A stretch of 64,000 nt of DNA from the NCBI GenBank assembly GCA_964035545.1, contig OZ037772.1:2860501-2924500 (forward strand), read 5' to 3'. Both the position numbers and the translations under genes were made by a program. Shown here piece after piece: positions 1 to 10,335 of the stretch (position 1 is its first letter; each line of letters starts with the position of its first letter). The DNA is from Bugula neritina (Eukaryota > Bryozoa > Gymnolaemata > Cheilostomatida > Bugulidae). The notes under the pieces are model-generated. The model saw only the letters and a list, made by a program, of their open reading frames with translations. It made no database searches and had not been told where the DNA came from.

Positions 1-3000
1 TTACTTAACTTAATACACAAAGCTATATACCTTTAGCTTTTAGCTATTGTTCACAGTTGAGCTGCTAATTCAACATTTTAATGTAAGAAACTATACACAT
101 TAGCAGCTAAACTGTGAAAAATAGCTAAGAACCAGAGATATATGGTGTGTACTAAACTAAGTAAAATGACTCACAAGTAAACATGACCAGGAAAAGTTCA
201 GGATCTAACTGGACGTGTATGAAGAAAATGTAGAAATCTAATAAGTTGGGATAAAATTGTAGAGAGAAGACGACTCACCTACATACAGGAACTGCCATAG
301 GGTTGTCTTCCTTTCCTTTGTATAGCCTCAAGTCTTCCAACCTTTTCTGAACGCTTTTCGGACCGTTATGAAAAAACCGTAACGGTCCGCACATATAGAA
401 TATTAAGTGCATATGACATTGACCTGTGCTTTAATGTTGGGGAATCCCCTCCCAGCCTTTTCTGTTATGCGTATAGTTAAAACCAGCACATAAAAATACC
501 ATGTATAGTACATTTCAATTGATTTTGAGCAAACTTTAATGTTAGGTCATAAGTTGCTGGTGTGTACTAAATGAAGTAAACTGACTCAATAGACTCACAC
601 CTGTCACCTGCTCACACCTGTCACCTGTACACAAATGGTATTAAACCACTAAAACCTATGTAGATCAATATTTTCTTGCTATTAAAGGCCGTAAGCATCC
701 AGGTTATTTATTACATTTGAGCAAAATTTTGCGTGCTTTTCAACTGTTTTATCAGCATTTTATCCAATTTCTTATACGAAAACACTACAAAAATGCAAGT
801 AAAAGTGGTCATATTAGGTGTCTTAAACTTGCCCAGACTTGCCCGCGAGCTTGCCCTCCGTGTCCTATTCTGACGTGGGGATGGCAAAATAGCCCTATTG
901 TAGCGTGAGTTTATATCGCGTAAAGTTATTAAGAAGCGGGTTTGTCACAGATTCTCGTTATTCGTAGCTCAAATCACATGAATGTTACTCTTCGGGCGGC
1001 TACTAATAACTAACGTTAGCTACGCAACATCAAGAAAGGTAACTAATTTGACTGTTTTCAAATGGACTATTCCATTTCGCTAGTTTGTAACTTGCTGTAA
1101 ATCACAAAATAATTATTTTTCCTATTTTAATTTCAATTATCATGTCGACCACACTACCAGAAAATTACTCTTAAATATGCAGTAAATGATGATTTTCAAC
1201 CGTTTTGTGGTGAACTATAGGTTAGTAGTTGTCTACGTAAAACCAAGTTTTAAAATTTGTAATTGAATCAGTGAATCACAGTATCACTATCATAGTGATA
1301 CTCATACTGTGATTCACTGATTCAATTACAAATTTTAAAACTTAAAACTGACTATGACTATCAGTATGAGTATCACTAGTCTATGTCTATGACTCTCACT
1401 CTAAGTCTATGACTATCGCCTATTAGTATTGGTGAACTATTATTAATAATATTCAATGGTTATATTTATTAATACCATTATTAGTCATAATGATAATCAT
1501 ATGACAGTATCAGTATGTTAATGTTACGGAGCAGGATCAGTTTTGAAACTAATACAGAAATACTAATAGTAATACTTGTAATATTAGTTATAACTATAAG
1601 TATAAGTTATACCGATAGCTATATTAACATAAATATTTATATTCATAGTAATACTAATACTTAATAGCAAATCTAATATTATTATGTTAATAGTTATACT
1701 TGTAAGTTATAATATAAAGCAAACGACACAAGTATTAATTTGAACTGTTGGTCTTAAAATAAAAAGTAAAGTAAATATAAATAATAAAATATAAATTATA
1801 ATAATTTAATTATACTAATACTAATAGCAATACTAATACAGTAATATAATTATAATAAATTTATAAAACTTAAACAACTTTAGATTTAAGGAACAACTTT
1901 AAATACAAACATAAAGATAATATTAAATATTTATAATCATAATGATCATAACAATAAAGTAAGTGACTACAATTATTAGTATCAATGTTGTGTTAGAGTA
2001 CTATACCCATTGGAATTTTGATATATCCATTATATTTACAACTCTGCCTGTTACAGCTATAAATAAATTGAACCAAAATACCAACAGTGCCTAATCATCG
2101 CCTTATTTATAAAATAATCACAATCATAATGCTCAAGTTAATAGATTGGAAATTATTGAAAATTATGTTGATGCCAATAAAAATATGACATTGTATGCAT
2201 CCAAGTAGTGATGTTGTAATATATCTTGGAAGATAATTACATTTTAATAAGAGTTAAATTCCTCTAAGTAACTTTTTTTGCAATTATTCCTTAGAATAAC
2301 TATAACTTATACTCATAACATTAGTTTTAGATTGAGCTACTAATTGTATTTATTGCATGTGAAGGTTAGTTATTCTCCATCAGCTGCATGAATGCGACTG
2401 GTAAATTTTGTAACCTTTGGCAGTAATAACTTTGTAGCATAAATTAGACACATTTTATAAAAATACATAATTTTAATGCTATAGCTGCTAGTAACTCTAA
2501 TGGGTGTAATAATATTACTTTCACCAGCATTAATTTTTACTTTGTTCATGCTTCATAAAGCATTTTCTAAATTCTTTTTTGAATAAATTTCTACAATACA
2601 TATAATGTGCTGAATAGATTACATATGTTGGGGTTCTTCCTATACTGCAGCTCAGCCCACACTCCCCGCCACAAATGTCCCTAAACTACTAGCTTCATCG
2701 GGATACAGATTGATGGAGCTGTATTGATAAAAACTTCTCTTTTTAGCAGTAGAGGCATCATGAAAAAAAAGGTAAGTATTTTACTCAATAAGAATGCGGT
2801 TTTTTACTTCTACAAATTTGATAGCCTACACTATTCTATTTAAATGGAGACTGGTCTGACATAATGTGTCTGCCATTTATTAGTTATAATATAGTAAATA
2901 CTATGCGGGCCTATAGATCAAATGGGTCAAAAAAAATTAAATAAAACATTACACAACGCTGTATTTATTAGCAATGTGATACTTAGCAACTAATTTCACA

Positions 3001-3240
3001 TTATTATTGTTTGCAAAGTTTTATATATCTACATATGTTTGTTCAATTCAGTGTTCTGAAGTAGAAGGTTCCAACAGCAGGGAAAAGCCTTGAACAAGAT
3101 ATTATGTTCTACATCTCCAACTCATTTTAACTTTGCTGGTTAGTTCATTGTGTATCTGGAGCATAGTTTTGTATTTTCAAGTAGTCCATCAGATACCTTT
3201 GTAGGTAGTAAAGATTAAAATGTTTGTGCAATGATGTCCG
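1..3240. other. AT-rich intergenic DNA, no gene recognised
   Basis: No frame here resembles a known protein. Much of 1360-2000 is a quasi-repeat of short ATACTAATA/TATGAGTATCACT-like words. A 10-bp hairpin (arms 359-368 and 380-389, CGGACCGTTA) and a much larger one at 1246-1342 are listed apart. A minus-strand frame at about 285-345 ends near a GTGAGT donor and could be a short exon, but it cannot be assigned. Confidence 0.6.
1246..1342. repeat. Long near-perfect inverted repeat (hairpin)
   Basis: The left arm from 1246 (AGTTTTAAAATTTGTAATTG...) is the reverse complement of the right arm ending at 1342 (...CAATTACAAATTTTAAAACT). The arms are about 39 bp with a roughly 19-bp centre that is itself partly palindromic (CACTATCATAGTGATA). 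It could be a folded-back element end or a foldback insertion. No target duplication was recognised. Confidence 0.85.
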
Positions 3241-3276
3241 TAATGTTGAACTGATTTATTGAAACTAAAACTGTTC

Positions 3277-3477
3277 TTAATTATAACAAAACTTGACAAT
3301 CTTTACATAAAGAATAATGTCATATAATCTATCTTCATTGTAAACAAAATTAGAAAGTTCCACATCAGCAAATTGTTTATCATCATCTGTAGGTGGAAGA
3401 AGCTTGCACTCAGTTATAAAGGCAAGCTGACGGTGGTTTTCTTTGCCTTCTATGAAGATTTGGAAAGAGCCAGAAAA
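3277..3477 (-). CDS. Unassigned coding-like frame (66 codons)
   Basis: I do not recognise this protein. On the minus strand the frame is open from 3477 to a TAA at 3279-3277 and has a protein-like composition, including FITECKLLPPTDDDKQFADV. It has no start codon at its upstream edge, so if real it is an exon or a decayed fragment. A second open frame on the same strand lies at 3692-3934, which suggests both are remains of one gene or element. No splice sites were fixed with confidence. Confidence 0.3.
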   Translation of the reverse strand, partial: FSGSFQIFIEGKENHRQLAFITECKLLPPTDDDKQFADVELSNFVYNEDRLYDIILYVKIVKFCYN

Positions 3478-3691
3478 TTAATACTCTATAACTGCAAAAC
3501 CATGTTGTAGTGTCTTGTGTTATTGATTGAATCATCTAAAAGAAAAATTGTTGTATCATTGTAATTTTACTGTAAATGAATTAGCAAATTATCTACTTAT
3601 CTTGGTAAATATATTCAAGAACAAATACTATAGTGTAACTCAGTTTTGGTTATGTGTATGCTCCTTAAGCGAATTTACAGCAGATATCAAA

Positions 3692-3934
3692 CTATATATT
3701 AGAGACTGATAAAGGAATTAAATTTAAGCTAACCATGATGATGTAAATAGCTGTTGAATGTGACTTCGAGAACTCTGCTGGCCATATCAGTTCAAATACA
3801 CCAGGGTGATCTGTTACGAATGTCATGTCATTATTGAAATTCAGATTTTTTAAGTGCCTCTTCACAACTCTGGCAGCATTCTGACTGCTCCTTAGCTTTC
3901 TGCGCCTGAAATTTCTTCTACTTGCACCATTCTT
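3692..3934 (-). CDS. Unassigned coding-like frame (80 codons), basic N-terminus
   Basis: This minus-strand frame is open between two stops for 80 codons. It starts with an Arg-rich stretch (RRNFRRRKLR) and continues with ordinary protein composition (NNDMTFVTDHPGVFELIW). It sits upstream of the open frame at 3277-3477 on the same strand. No family was recognised. It may be a gene relic or a transposon-derived exon. Confidence 0.3.
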   Translation of the reverse strand, partial: KNGASRRNFRRRKLRSSQNAARVVKRHLKNLNFNNDMTFVTDHPGVFELIWPAEFSKSHSTAIYIIMVSLNLIPLSVSNI

Positions 3935-3939
3935 CTATT

Positions 3940-5071
3940 GGTGGAATGTTAGCCTATAACAAACAGGTGTACCACAGCTAAAAAATATCTAATTCACTGC
4001 ACTAGGATATTATTCAACTCATTTAAATTTAATATATAGCAGTAAAACAATCACATACTTGTATTTATTTTATCAGCTTTACTTTACAAAGCTGAACCAT
4101 ATGAGTTAGTAACTTGTCACCATAATAAACATTGTACAACATACAAATTGAAAACCTGATGTGATTGCTTTTTTAATAGAATATACATTACAAACATGTT
4201 ACTTTGATAAGCGTGTTCATAATAAAAGTATTAAACCAGTTTGAAAAAAATTATTTTGTTATGTAATGGATCACAAAACTACATAATTTTAGACCTGTAG
4301 CTCGATGTTCTTCAAGCAACGGGCTGCTATGACTAATTAATTTTCTATCATTGCATTTGATTGTTCTACTCATAGTGTATTAGCGAGTTGAAATTATTGG
4401 TAATTTAATGTATATTTTAGCTACCTCTGTACAATCAATGTTATAGTAATATCAATTAGGTTTTAAATTTCACTGAGTTTATAGTAAATTATTGCAACTG
4501 TTACATAACATTTGGCTAGTTCTCTAGTTCATTAAATAACCATACGAACTTAAATTTACAACATGACAAAACACACAAAGCAAAATTAAAATAAGCATAT
4601 TATGAACCAATGTAATTGATAAGTGATAATGCTGTTGTAAAACATAAATTATCAAATTTAAATAGTTATTATTACTATTAGTATCACTATCATTATAACA
4701 ACTATAATCATTATTACTATTACTATTAGTATTAGCATTAGTAGTAAAAAATGAGTAGAGTTCAACATATACAATCTAGCGTACTATAAAAGTAGAAGTA
4801 GAACTTCTAAAATTATCATCTGCATCATTAACAGAACTATGAGTAATACTAGTAGTTGTACTAATAGTAATACCAATTATTAATACTAATAAACAATAGT
4901 AATAGTATCGCTATGAGTATGAGACTTGGGCTGGCAGTGATTATCACTATCAGCATCGTCATAGTCAAAAGTTACAAGAATTAGAAGCCATATTCATATT
5001 GATATTCTCATTGAGTTATGCATAGTCATATTCACAGTATTAGTCAATCACTGATTGAGTTAATGTCATAG
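3940..5071. other. AT-rich DNA, no gene seen
   Basis: Low-complexity AT-rich sequence. 4670-4990 is rich in imperfect ATTACTATTAGTAT/CATAGTGATA words like those at 1360-2000. No protein frame or RNA gene was recognised. It ends at the ATAG target duplication (5068-5071) of the LTR element that follows. Confidence 0.6.
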
Positions 5072-5423
5072 TGTAGTAATTTGTGCAATTACTGAGCGTG
5101 AGTTATTTACTTGCGTATAGTTAGCTGGTTATTCTGTTATCAATTACTAAGGTAGCTGTCGAGTAATTATATTTATTATCCACAATAAAGCATCAACCAA
5201 ACATCACATCAAATTATCCTATACAAGAGTCAACTACTAACACATGTTACTACTACAAGCCTCCGCTTACAACAACGTGATATAATGTTAATAACCCGGG
5301 AAGTGTCACGTGACTCGGAAGCATATCTTCCGGAGCTGCTAATTGGTTGCTACATAAGAGTCTAAGTATTCCAAGAGTAGGGAGAGGGCGATTCCTGTAT
5401 TTGTACTTGCACTACTCACTACA
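5072..5423 (-). repeat. 3' LTR of element A
   Basis: The 352-bp LTR begins TGTAGTGAGT and ends AATTACTACA when read on the minus strand. It contains CACGTGACACTTCCCGGG and an AATAAA-like signal (GGATAATAAATA). A G-run (C-run on plus, near 5427-5433) lies just inside it and probably acts as the polypurine tract. Confidence 0.9.
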
Positions 5424-5714
5424 CCGTCCCCCCCAGCAGAAAGCCCTACTTTCTGATAACACAAAAAAAAAACATAATGAAAAACCATACAATAATCCAA
5501 AAAGGAAAACATATATAAGTAAACCCACAAAGAGTAAGAAAAGAAATAGTTAAACACGACAACGTTTACATTAGAAGACAACAGGGTGATCGATCACACA
5601 CATCTAGTCAGCTATTAAGAGAGAGGGTGCTTACCAGCACGCGGGCCAATGTCGGAGCGCTCGTCACATTCCAAACGAGCTATAGCTCAACGAAGGTGCC
5701 TACCCCAGGCATTC

Positions 5715-6481
5715 TCATTGGTTGGACTCTGCTTCTTGTAGCGACCGTGCTCTGTGTCGAGCCTGTCGGGCACGTAGCCGCCTCTTCAGTCGCCCTACTG
5801 AGTCCTTCAACTGGTATAGACCTGTCGTCGTATCCAGCAAGTCAGGGGCAAGTTGTGTGAACTCGGCTTGCAGTCTTAGAAGCCGCTCTTCTACGTTAGC
5901 CAGCTGGCTAGGCCTTGGTGGGGTTGTAGGGGTCTCCGTTAGACGGGATATGGTTGTTTCTTCTAATTCTGGGGTGTTGCTAGGGTTGACGGGGGTAGGA
6001 GGTGGGCCCTGAACCATAGGGGACTTATGGCGGGCGGATAGTAGCAGTACGTGAAACCCTGACGTTAGTGCGGCCAGGGTGATAGCCTTCCTGATGACTG
6101 GCTTGATGGCATCCAGGTATAGGGGGAAACTGTCTTCATCAACAGTGTGGTTCTCTTCGGCGAAGCAGCTTATCTTATGTACTGTCACGGGATACGGGTA
6201 GACGTCGTGGAACCCGCAGGGACAGAAGTGGAGTAGGAAATGGGCGTCTACATGTAAACGCAGGGAGCGGTGCGACGGGCACTCCTCAAAGCAGACCTGG
6301 CAGGTTCGGTGTGGTCCACTGGGTCCCCAGGCTTCTTCAATTCTCCTCTCTGTCGTGGGTGACACCCAACGGTGTCGTCGGCGGAGTACTACTGGTATGC
6401 CATTCTCCATTACAGGCTCTTCTTCCATAGACAGAGAGGTTGGCTGGTCCCGTGACCGGGAGGTGGTCACTCGAGTGTGAT
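5715..6481 (-). CDS. Element A accessory protein, main exon: zinc fingers plus coiled coil
   Basis: This is the downstream ORF of element A. The unspliced frame opens at 6521 with GTG rather than ATG. A spliced start explains it: a short exon at 6767-6743 (ATG, eight codons plus one base, donor GTGAGT) joins this exon after TTTCAG at 6482-6484, and the phase fits exactly. The protein (about 263 aa if spliced) has a classical C-x2-C-x12-H-x3-H finger (CQVC...HVDAH), then a C-x-C-x12-H-x3-C motif, a Pro/Thr-rich linker, a leucine-rich predicted coiled coil (LLRLQAEFTQL) and a basic Arg-rich tail. No signal peptide or membrane segment is visible, so it is not an envelope. DNA or RNA binding is inferred. 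The ORF is nearly identical in element B, whereas the pol region between them is more diverged. Confidence 0.75.
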
Positions 6482-6742
6482 CTGAAAGAGTAGCAGTGTT
6501 AAAGATTATACACTGAGACACCGTCGGCTTGTACAGCCTGACCGGTACTCTGTTCAGTTACACTCGTGAGATTCAGGCTAATGAATAGTTGATGGAGAAC
6601 ACACTCGCTATGACAGATTATTTAAAATCAAAGTCGACGTGTATTCCCACCACTGTTTATCATTATCGAATCTCCAGCTAGCTAGTGTAGCTAAGCTGAC
6701 TGATGCAGTCTAGTTATCGTACCAAAAACATAATTAACTCAC

Positions 6743-6767
6743 CCTTCGATCCAGAATAGTAAGACAT
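6743..6767 (-). CDS. Short first exon of the element A accessory protein
   Basis: The ATG at 6767-6765 starts eight codons (MSYYSGSK) plus one base, followed by the donor GTGAGT at 6742-6737. The acceptor TTTCAG ends at 6482. The single base carried over completes an Asp codon in the frame of the main exon. The same exon, donor and acceptor occur in element B. The 261-base intron has a pyrimidine-rich end (CTACTCTTTCAG). Confidence 0.6.
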
Positions 6768-6790
6768 TTTGGAATGAGAGTGGTAAATGA

Positions 6791-9049
6791 TTACTGTTTA
6801 CTGGCACGTCTACTCTCGACTGCATCAACATAGGAAAAGACCGGACAGCGTGGTTGTGAAACATGGCTAGGGCTTTTCACTTCCAGCGGATGAATCTCGT
6901 GTGAGATTCCGCCGAGGCAAAAGTTGAGATTCTCGTGGTGATCACAACTCCCACGGCTCTTTGCCTGTTTTCCCATGCGAGGCTTCTCTAGACTTTTGTT
7001 ACTGCCGCTTATACCGCGGTCACGTACACAGTCTCTGAGACACGCTGGAAGTTGCCTAGTGTGTGGTCCTGGTCCTATGTTGGTATCTCCTTGCGGAGCC
7101 CCTCCCACGGGGGGTTTTTGCACTTCCGGACCTGTTTCTGGTTCCGGAAGTGGTGATGGTGGCAGGCTTGACGTTGGGGGCGGTGAGCGCACTTTCAAGG
7201 ACGGAAGTGGCCTTTCTCGCCTCGCCAAGTCTTCCTGACGTGTCATGGAGGTGTTTCCGGCCAGGTTGACAGTCTCCGCCTGCCGAGACCTTCTTGCACA
7301 ATGCGTCTGCCGCCCCACTTCACCAGGGAGACGGCTATGCTTGTTGGTCTGGCAGACTTTGCACCGTCTCACTCTGCGTCGGATATCCCGTTCCATGTTA
7401 GGCCAGTACCACCGGAGTTGTAGCTTGGTGACCACCCCTTGGACTCCTCCGTGAGTCTCCTCATGGGTGTCTTGTATCAACTTCCGGCGGATGGCAACTG
7501 GGCAGACAACCCTCTTCCTGGCTGGCTGTCTGCTGTTGGCGGCCAAGGTCATGGTTAGCAGACCATCTGGCCTGACCCGCAGAGAGCTCCAACGTTGACA
7601 GTACAGCCGTAACTCGGCGCATCCCTGTCGCCGTTGTGTACTACTGGGTCGTCGCCCCTCCTGTTTCGCTCGGTACACGTCGGCTACCACCCCAGGAAGG
7701 CATTCCTGGAGCTTCGGCAGCTCCCTAACGTTACCAGCCCATACAGGTTTGGCGCGGAGGCTCTGGGCAGCCTCCGGGGGCGTGTCAGCCCTCTGTTGGA
7801 GTGGCTGAGCAGGGGCGGTCTTCGCCGCCCGTGGTACCTCACGGCAGCCTGCTCTATTTAGGCGGGCTCCGTGGTCTGTGTGGCTGAACGCCTCACTGTA
7901 CCCATGTGGCAACCTAGCCATAGCCTGGCGCTTCCCGTTGCCTGTGCAGCCACGCGTCCCTGGAGGAGGGGAGGCGTGGGTTGGGACGGTCCTCCGCCCT
8001 CGAGACGGGCTCTGCTGAGGACCTTCCGTCGTAGCTCCCGACGACGGCCCAATGGCTTCCTCCTGGACAGGATGGAAGCGACCCAGCATGGATCTGGGTG
8101 GTAGGTCTACTGTCTCTGAGAAGGGGTTGACACACTGCACTGAGATCTCTCCTTGCCTCGTGAGCCGGCTAAAACTACGGGCAAGTTGGACTCTCGAGTG
8201 CGTACTTTCGACAACTCCCAACTTAGAGGTTTGGCCACCGTCTACCTTGCAGCGGACGGTAGCCCGGGAGTGGCCTGGTATAGTACAGCTCCGTACTACC
8301 TGCACTGCTCCCGCTAGAGGACGACCAAACTTATCGACACAAGCGAGCTCCTTGTCGCCCATGATTATCGCAGATTTACTGAAATCGATGCGACAACCGT
8401 GTCGTTGTAAGAATGGCATCCCGAGGATAGCATCCTCGTTGAGCTGCCCGACGATAAACGTCTCTTGGATGGCCTGGTTACGGACGTAACCAGTTAGCTC
8501 AATAATGCCGTAGAAGGGAATGCATGACCCGTCTGCCAGGGTGCCATGATCCCCCTCATACGGTGCCAACCCGTCCTTGACCTTAGCGCTGAGGGTGTCA
8601 AAGAACTGACGGCTAAGGAGGTTGGTGGTGCAGCCGGAGTCCAGGAGGAAGTTGGCAGGCTTGCCGGCTAACTTCCCTGGTAGGAAGTAGCTACTTCCGT
8701 GCGGCTGCAATTGAGTGTGCCGTGGTTGCACCTCCCTCGCTGTGGGTCGAGGGGTCCACGGTTGGCGGCGACTATTGACCAGCTGCCGAGGTTGGGGCGG
8801 TACGCCTTGCGGCGCTTGTACCGTTTCCCTCGCAGGCTCTGTGGTCAACCGTCTGCCGGCTCCGTGTTGGTGCCGGAGTGGCGTAGAGGACCCAGGCGGC
8901 GAGTGGCTTGAGCCTACTTGCCGCGGGGGTCGCCACTTCACAGCATCTCCTCGCGGCGCCCAGCGGGGCGACAGACGCGCGGGCCTTCCTGGGTGATTCA
9001 CAGACGGCCCGCAGGAGGTGGGAACATCTGCGGGCCGGGGTAGTTTAAC
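6791..9049 (-). CDS. Element A residual pol: protease and integrase zinc domain
   Basis: This frame lies in the -1 frame relative to Gag and is open up to 9151, overlapping Gag by about 150 bases, so it is probably made as a Gag-Pol frameshift product. The protease is clear: LLDSGCTTNLL (active-site D-S-G, near 8630) and DAILGMPFL (flap-proximal ILG motif). Then comes a Gly/Pro/Arg-rich stretch, then an integrase N-terminal zinc domain with HEETHGG (near 7455) and CKVC (near 7360). RT, RNase H and the integrase catalytic core are missing. The C-terminal end (EVKSPSHVSQPRCPVFSYVD) is almost the same in element B, so this tail seems to be kept. The start is placed at the putative slippery site because the ATG-less upstream end of the frame is inside Gag. 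Confidence 0.75.
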   Translation of the reverse strand, partial: VKLPRPADVPTSCGPSVNHPGRPARLSPRWAPRGDAVKWRPPRQVGSSHSPPGSSTPLRHQHGAGRRLTTEPARETVQAPQGVPPQPRQLVNSRRQPWTPRPTAREVQPRHTQLQPHGSSYFLPGKLAGKPANFLLDSGCTTNLLSRQFFDTLSAKVKDGLAPYEGDHGTLADGSCIPFYGIIELTGYVRNQAIQETFIVGQLNEDAILGMPFLQRHGCRIDFSKSAIIMGDKELACVDKFGRPLAGAVQVVRSCTIPGHSRATVRCKVDGGQTSKLGVVESTHSRVQLARSFSRLTRQGEISVQCVNPFSETVDLPPRSMLGRFHPVQEEAIGPSSGATTEGPQQSPSRGRRTVPTHASPPPGTRGCTGNGKRQAMARLPHGYSEAFSHTDHGARLNRAGCREVPRAAKTAPAQPLQQRADTPPEAAQSLRAKPVWAGNVRELPKLQECLPGVVADVYRAKQEGRRPSSTQRRQGCAELRLYCQRWSSLRVRPDGLLTMTLAANSRQPARKRVVCPVAIRRKLIQDTHEETHGGVQGVVTKLQLRWYWPNMERDIRRRVRRCKVCQTNKHSRLPGEVGRQTHCARRSRQAETVNLAGNTSMTRQEDLARRERPLPSLKVRSPPPTSSLPPSPLPEPETGPEVQKPPVGGAPQGDTNIGPGPHTRQLPACLRDCVRDRGISGSNKSLEKPRMGKQAKSRGSCDHHENLNFCLGGISHEIHPLEVKSPSHVSQPRCPVFSYVDAVESRRASKQ

Positions 9050-9948
9050 CCTGGTGGGAGCTGAGGGCAGTTTCTCTGGAAATGTCCTGGCCTTCCGCAT
9101 TCCCAGCAGAAGTGGTGCCCCATGCCTGGTGATTGTACCTGCGGCCCGCAAGGCTCACGGGCAGTATCTACCTGGCTTGGGGAGGCTAATGTGGTGACCA
9201 GTTTATCTAGCATGTCAGTCATCTGTGAGATTTTTGACGCTAGTGACATCTGGTTCACATTAGCCACCGCGGAGGGTTCCGCATTTAATTCGGTGTGAGC
9301 AGTAGAGTGCTCCGTGGTCACCTGGCGGGAGGCCACGCGGTTGCGGTGCATATGAGTCGCCAAGAGGTAGGCTTCTCCCACCGCAAGTGCATCTTCGACT
9401 GTGGTGACTCTCCTCGCTTGGAGTTGATGGTGGAGCCCCAAGTCGTTGATGGACTGCACGAAGGCATCATAGGTATACCTCTCACGGTGTACCGGAGGCA
9501 GATCGCGGAATGCGATCTGCGCTAATGGGTACACCGTGGCAGCGTGCTCTTCTAGTGACGTGTGAGGATCACGCCGCATCCTCTGTAGACGGGCCCGCGC
9601 ATCTATGGGAGAGATGCCAAAACGGGCCCGCAGGGAAGCAAAGATTCCGTCTATGTCAGGTCCAGCTCCGTACGGCTTAGCTTTGCCCGTCAGCGCCATC
9701 CTGAGCTTTAGCAACGCCACCCTTGGCGGCCATTCTGCAATCTCCATCACATCCTGGAATTCTTGGATGAACTGCTCCACTGCTTCTTCGCCGGTGAAGT
9801 TGGGCGCCTTCAGCCGGTATCTATCTTCACCATGCTCTCTAAGAATTCTCACTTCTTCATCTAACACCACTGGTTCCACAGGTATATCAACATTATCTCT
9901 CTCACCTTCATTCAGTGGAATGGGTAGCTCCGTGCCGTCTTCTGCCAT
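8998..9948 (-). CDS. Element A Gag (capsid-like domain and CCHC zinc knuckle)
   Basis: Gag starts with ATG at 9948 (MAEDGTELPIPL), shortly after the primer site. The frame is open five codons further upstream but has only TTG there. A retrotransposon Gag capsid-like region follows (FTGEEAVEQFIQEFQDVMEI onwards), then a C-x2-C-x4-H-x4-C knuckle (CWECGRPGHFQRNC) near the C-terminus, typical of nucleocapsid. It is about 316 aa, normal for a compact Ty3/gypsy Gag. In the overlap with pol it has G_TTA_AAC in the Gag frame (9049-9043), a known type of -1 frameshift heptamer, about 45 bases before the stop. It should form particles that package element RNA. Confidence 0.85.
   Translation of the reverse strand: MAEDGTELPIPLNEGERDNVDIPVEPVVLDEEVRILREHGEDRYRLKAPNFTGEEAVEQFIQEFQDVMEIAEWPPRVALLKLRMALTGKAKPYGAGPDIDGIFASLRARFGISPIDARARLQRMRRDPHTSLEEHAATVYPLAQIAFRDLPPVHRERYTYDAFVQSINDLGLHHQLQARRVTTVEDALAVGEAYLLATHMHRNRVASRQVTTEHSTAHTELNAEPSAVANVNQMSLASKISQMTDMLDKLVTTLASPSQVDTAREPCGPQVQSPGMGHHFCWECGRPGHFQRNCPQLPPGLNYPGPQMFPPPAGRL
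9043..9049 (-). promoter_or_regulatory. Putative -1 ribosomal frameshift heptamer GTTAAAC
   Basis: The heptamer lies in the Gag-Pol overlap, phased G_TTA_AAC in the Gag frame, and a -1 slip enters the protease frame directly. GTTAAAC is a documented slippery site in nidovirus-type frameshifting. A downstream stimulatory structure was not verified. Confidence 0.5.
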
Positions 9949-9964
9949 GACTGCTATACGCAAG

Positions 9965-9982
9965 ATCCCACCGCTGCCACCA
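9965..9982 (-). other. Primer-binding site of element A (tRNA-Leu type)
   Basis: On the minus strand, one base after the LTR, the sequence TGGTGGCAGCGGTGGGAT is complementary to a tRNA 3' end including CCA. From general knowledge it matches eukaryotic tRNA-Leu(AAG)-type 3' ends. Element B has the same 18 bases. Confidence 0.8.
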
Positions 9983-9983
9983 C

Positions 9984-10335
9984 TGTAGTAATTTGTGCAA
10001 TTACTGAGCGTGAGTTATTTACTTGCGTATAGTTAGCTGGTTATTCTGTTATCAATTACTAAGGTAGCTGTCGAGTAATTATATTTATTATCCACAATAA
10101 AGCATAAACCAAACATCACATCAAATTATCCTATACAAGAGTCAACTACTAACACATGTTACTACTACAAGCCTCCGCTTACAAGAACGTGATATAATGT
10201 TAATAACCCGGGAAGTGTCACGTGACTCGGAAGCATATCTTCCGGAGCTGCTAATTGGTTGCTACATAAGAGTCTAAGTATTCCAAGAGTAGGGAGAGGG
10301 CGATTCCTGTATTTGTACTTGCACTACTCACTACA
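9984..10335 (-). repeat. 5' LTR of element A
   Basis: The 352-bp partner of the LTR at 5072-5423, almost identical to it. The ATAG duplication follows at 10336-10339. Confidence 0.9.

Larger units (their letters stand above)
5072..10335 (-). mobile_element. Ty3/gypsy-like LTR element A, lacking RT, RNase H and integrase core
   Basis: This is a complete LTR-to-LTR element on the minus strand. Its two 352-bp LTRs (5072-5423 and 9984-10335) run TG...CA and differ at about two positions by eye, so the insertion is young. A 4-bp ATAG duplication flanks it (5068-5071, 10336-10339). Reading on the minus strand it has a primer-binding site, Gag with a CCHC knuckle, an aspartic protease, an integrase zinc-binding motif, a conserved C-terminal tail, a spliced accessory ORF and a G-run before the 3' LTR. 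No YxDD-type RT, RNase H or DDE integrase core is seen between protease and integrase zinc domain. It therefore looks non-autonomous, yet its frames are open. Element B (13415-16669) and the solo LTR at 18032-18361 belong to the same family. Confidence 0.9.

Noticed and set aside
6975-8911. Many plus-strand open frames across element A
   Set aside because: Shadows of the GC-rich pol and Gag frames on the minus strand.
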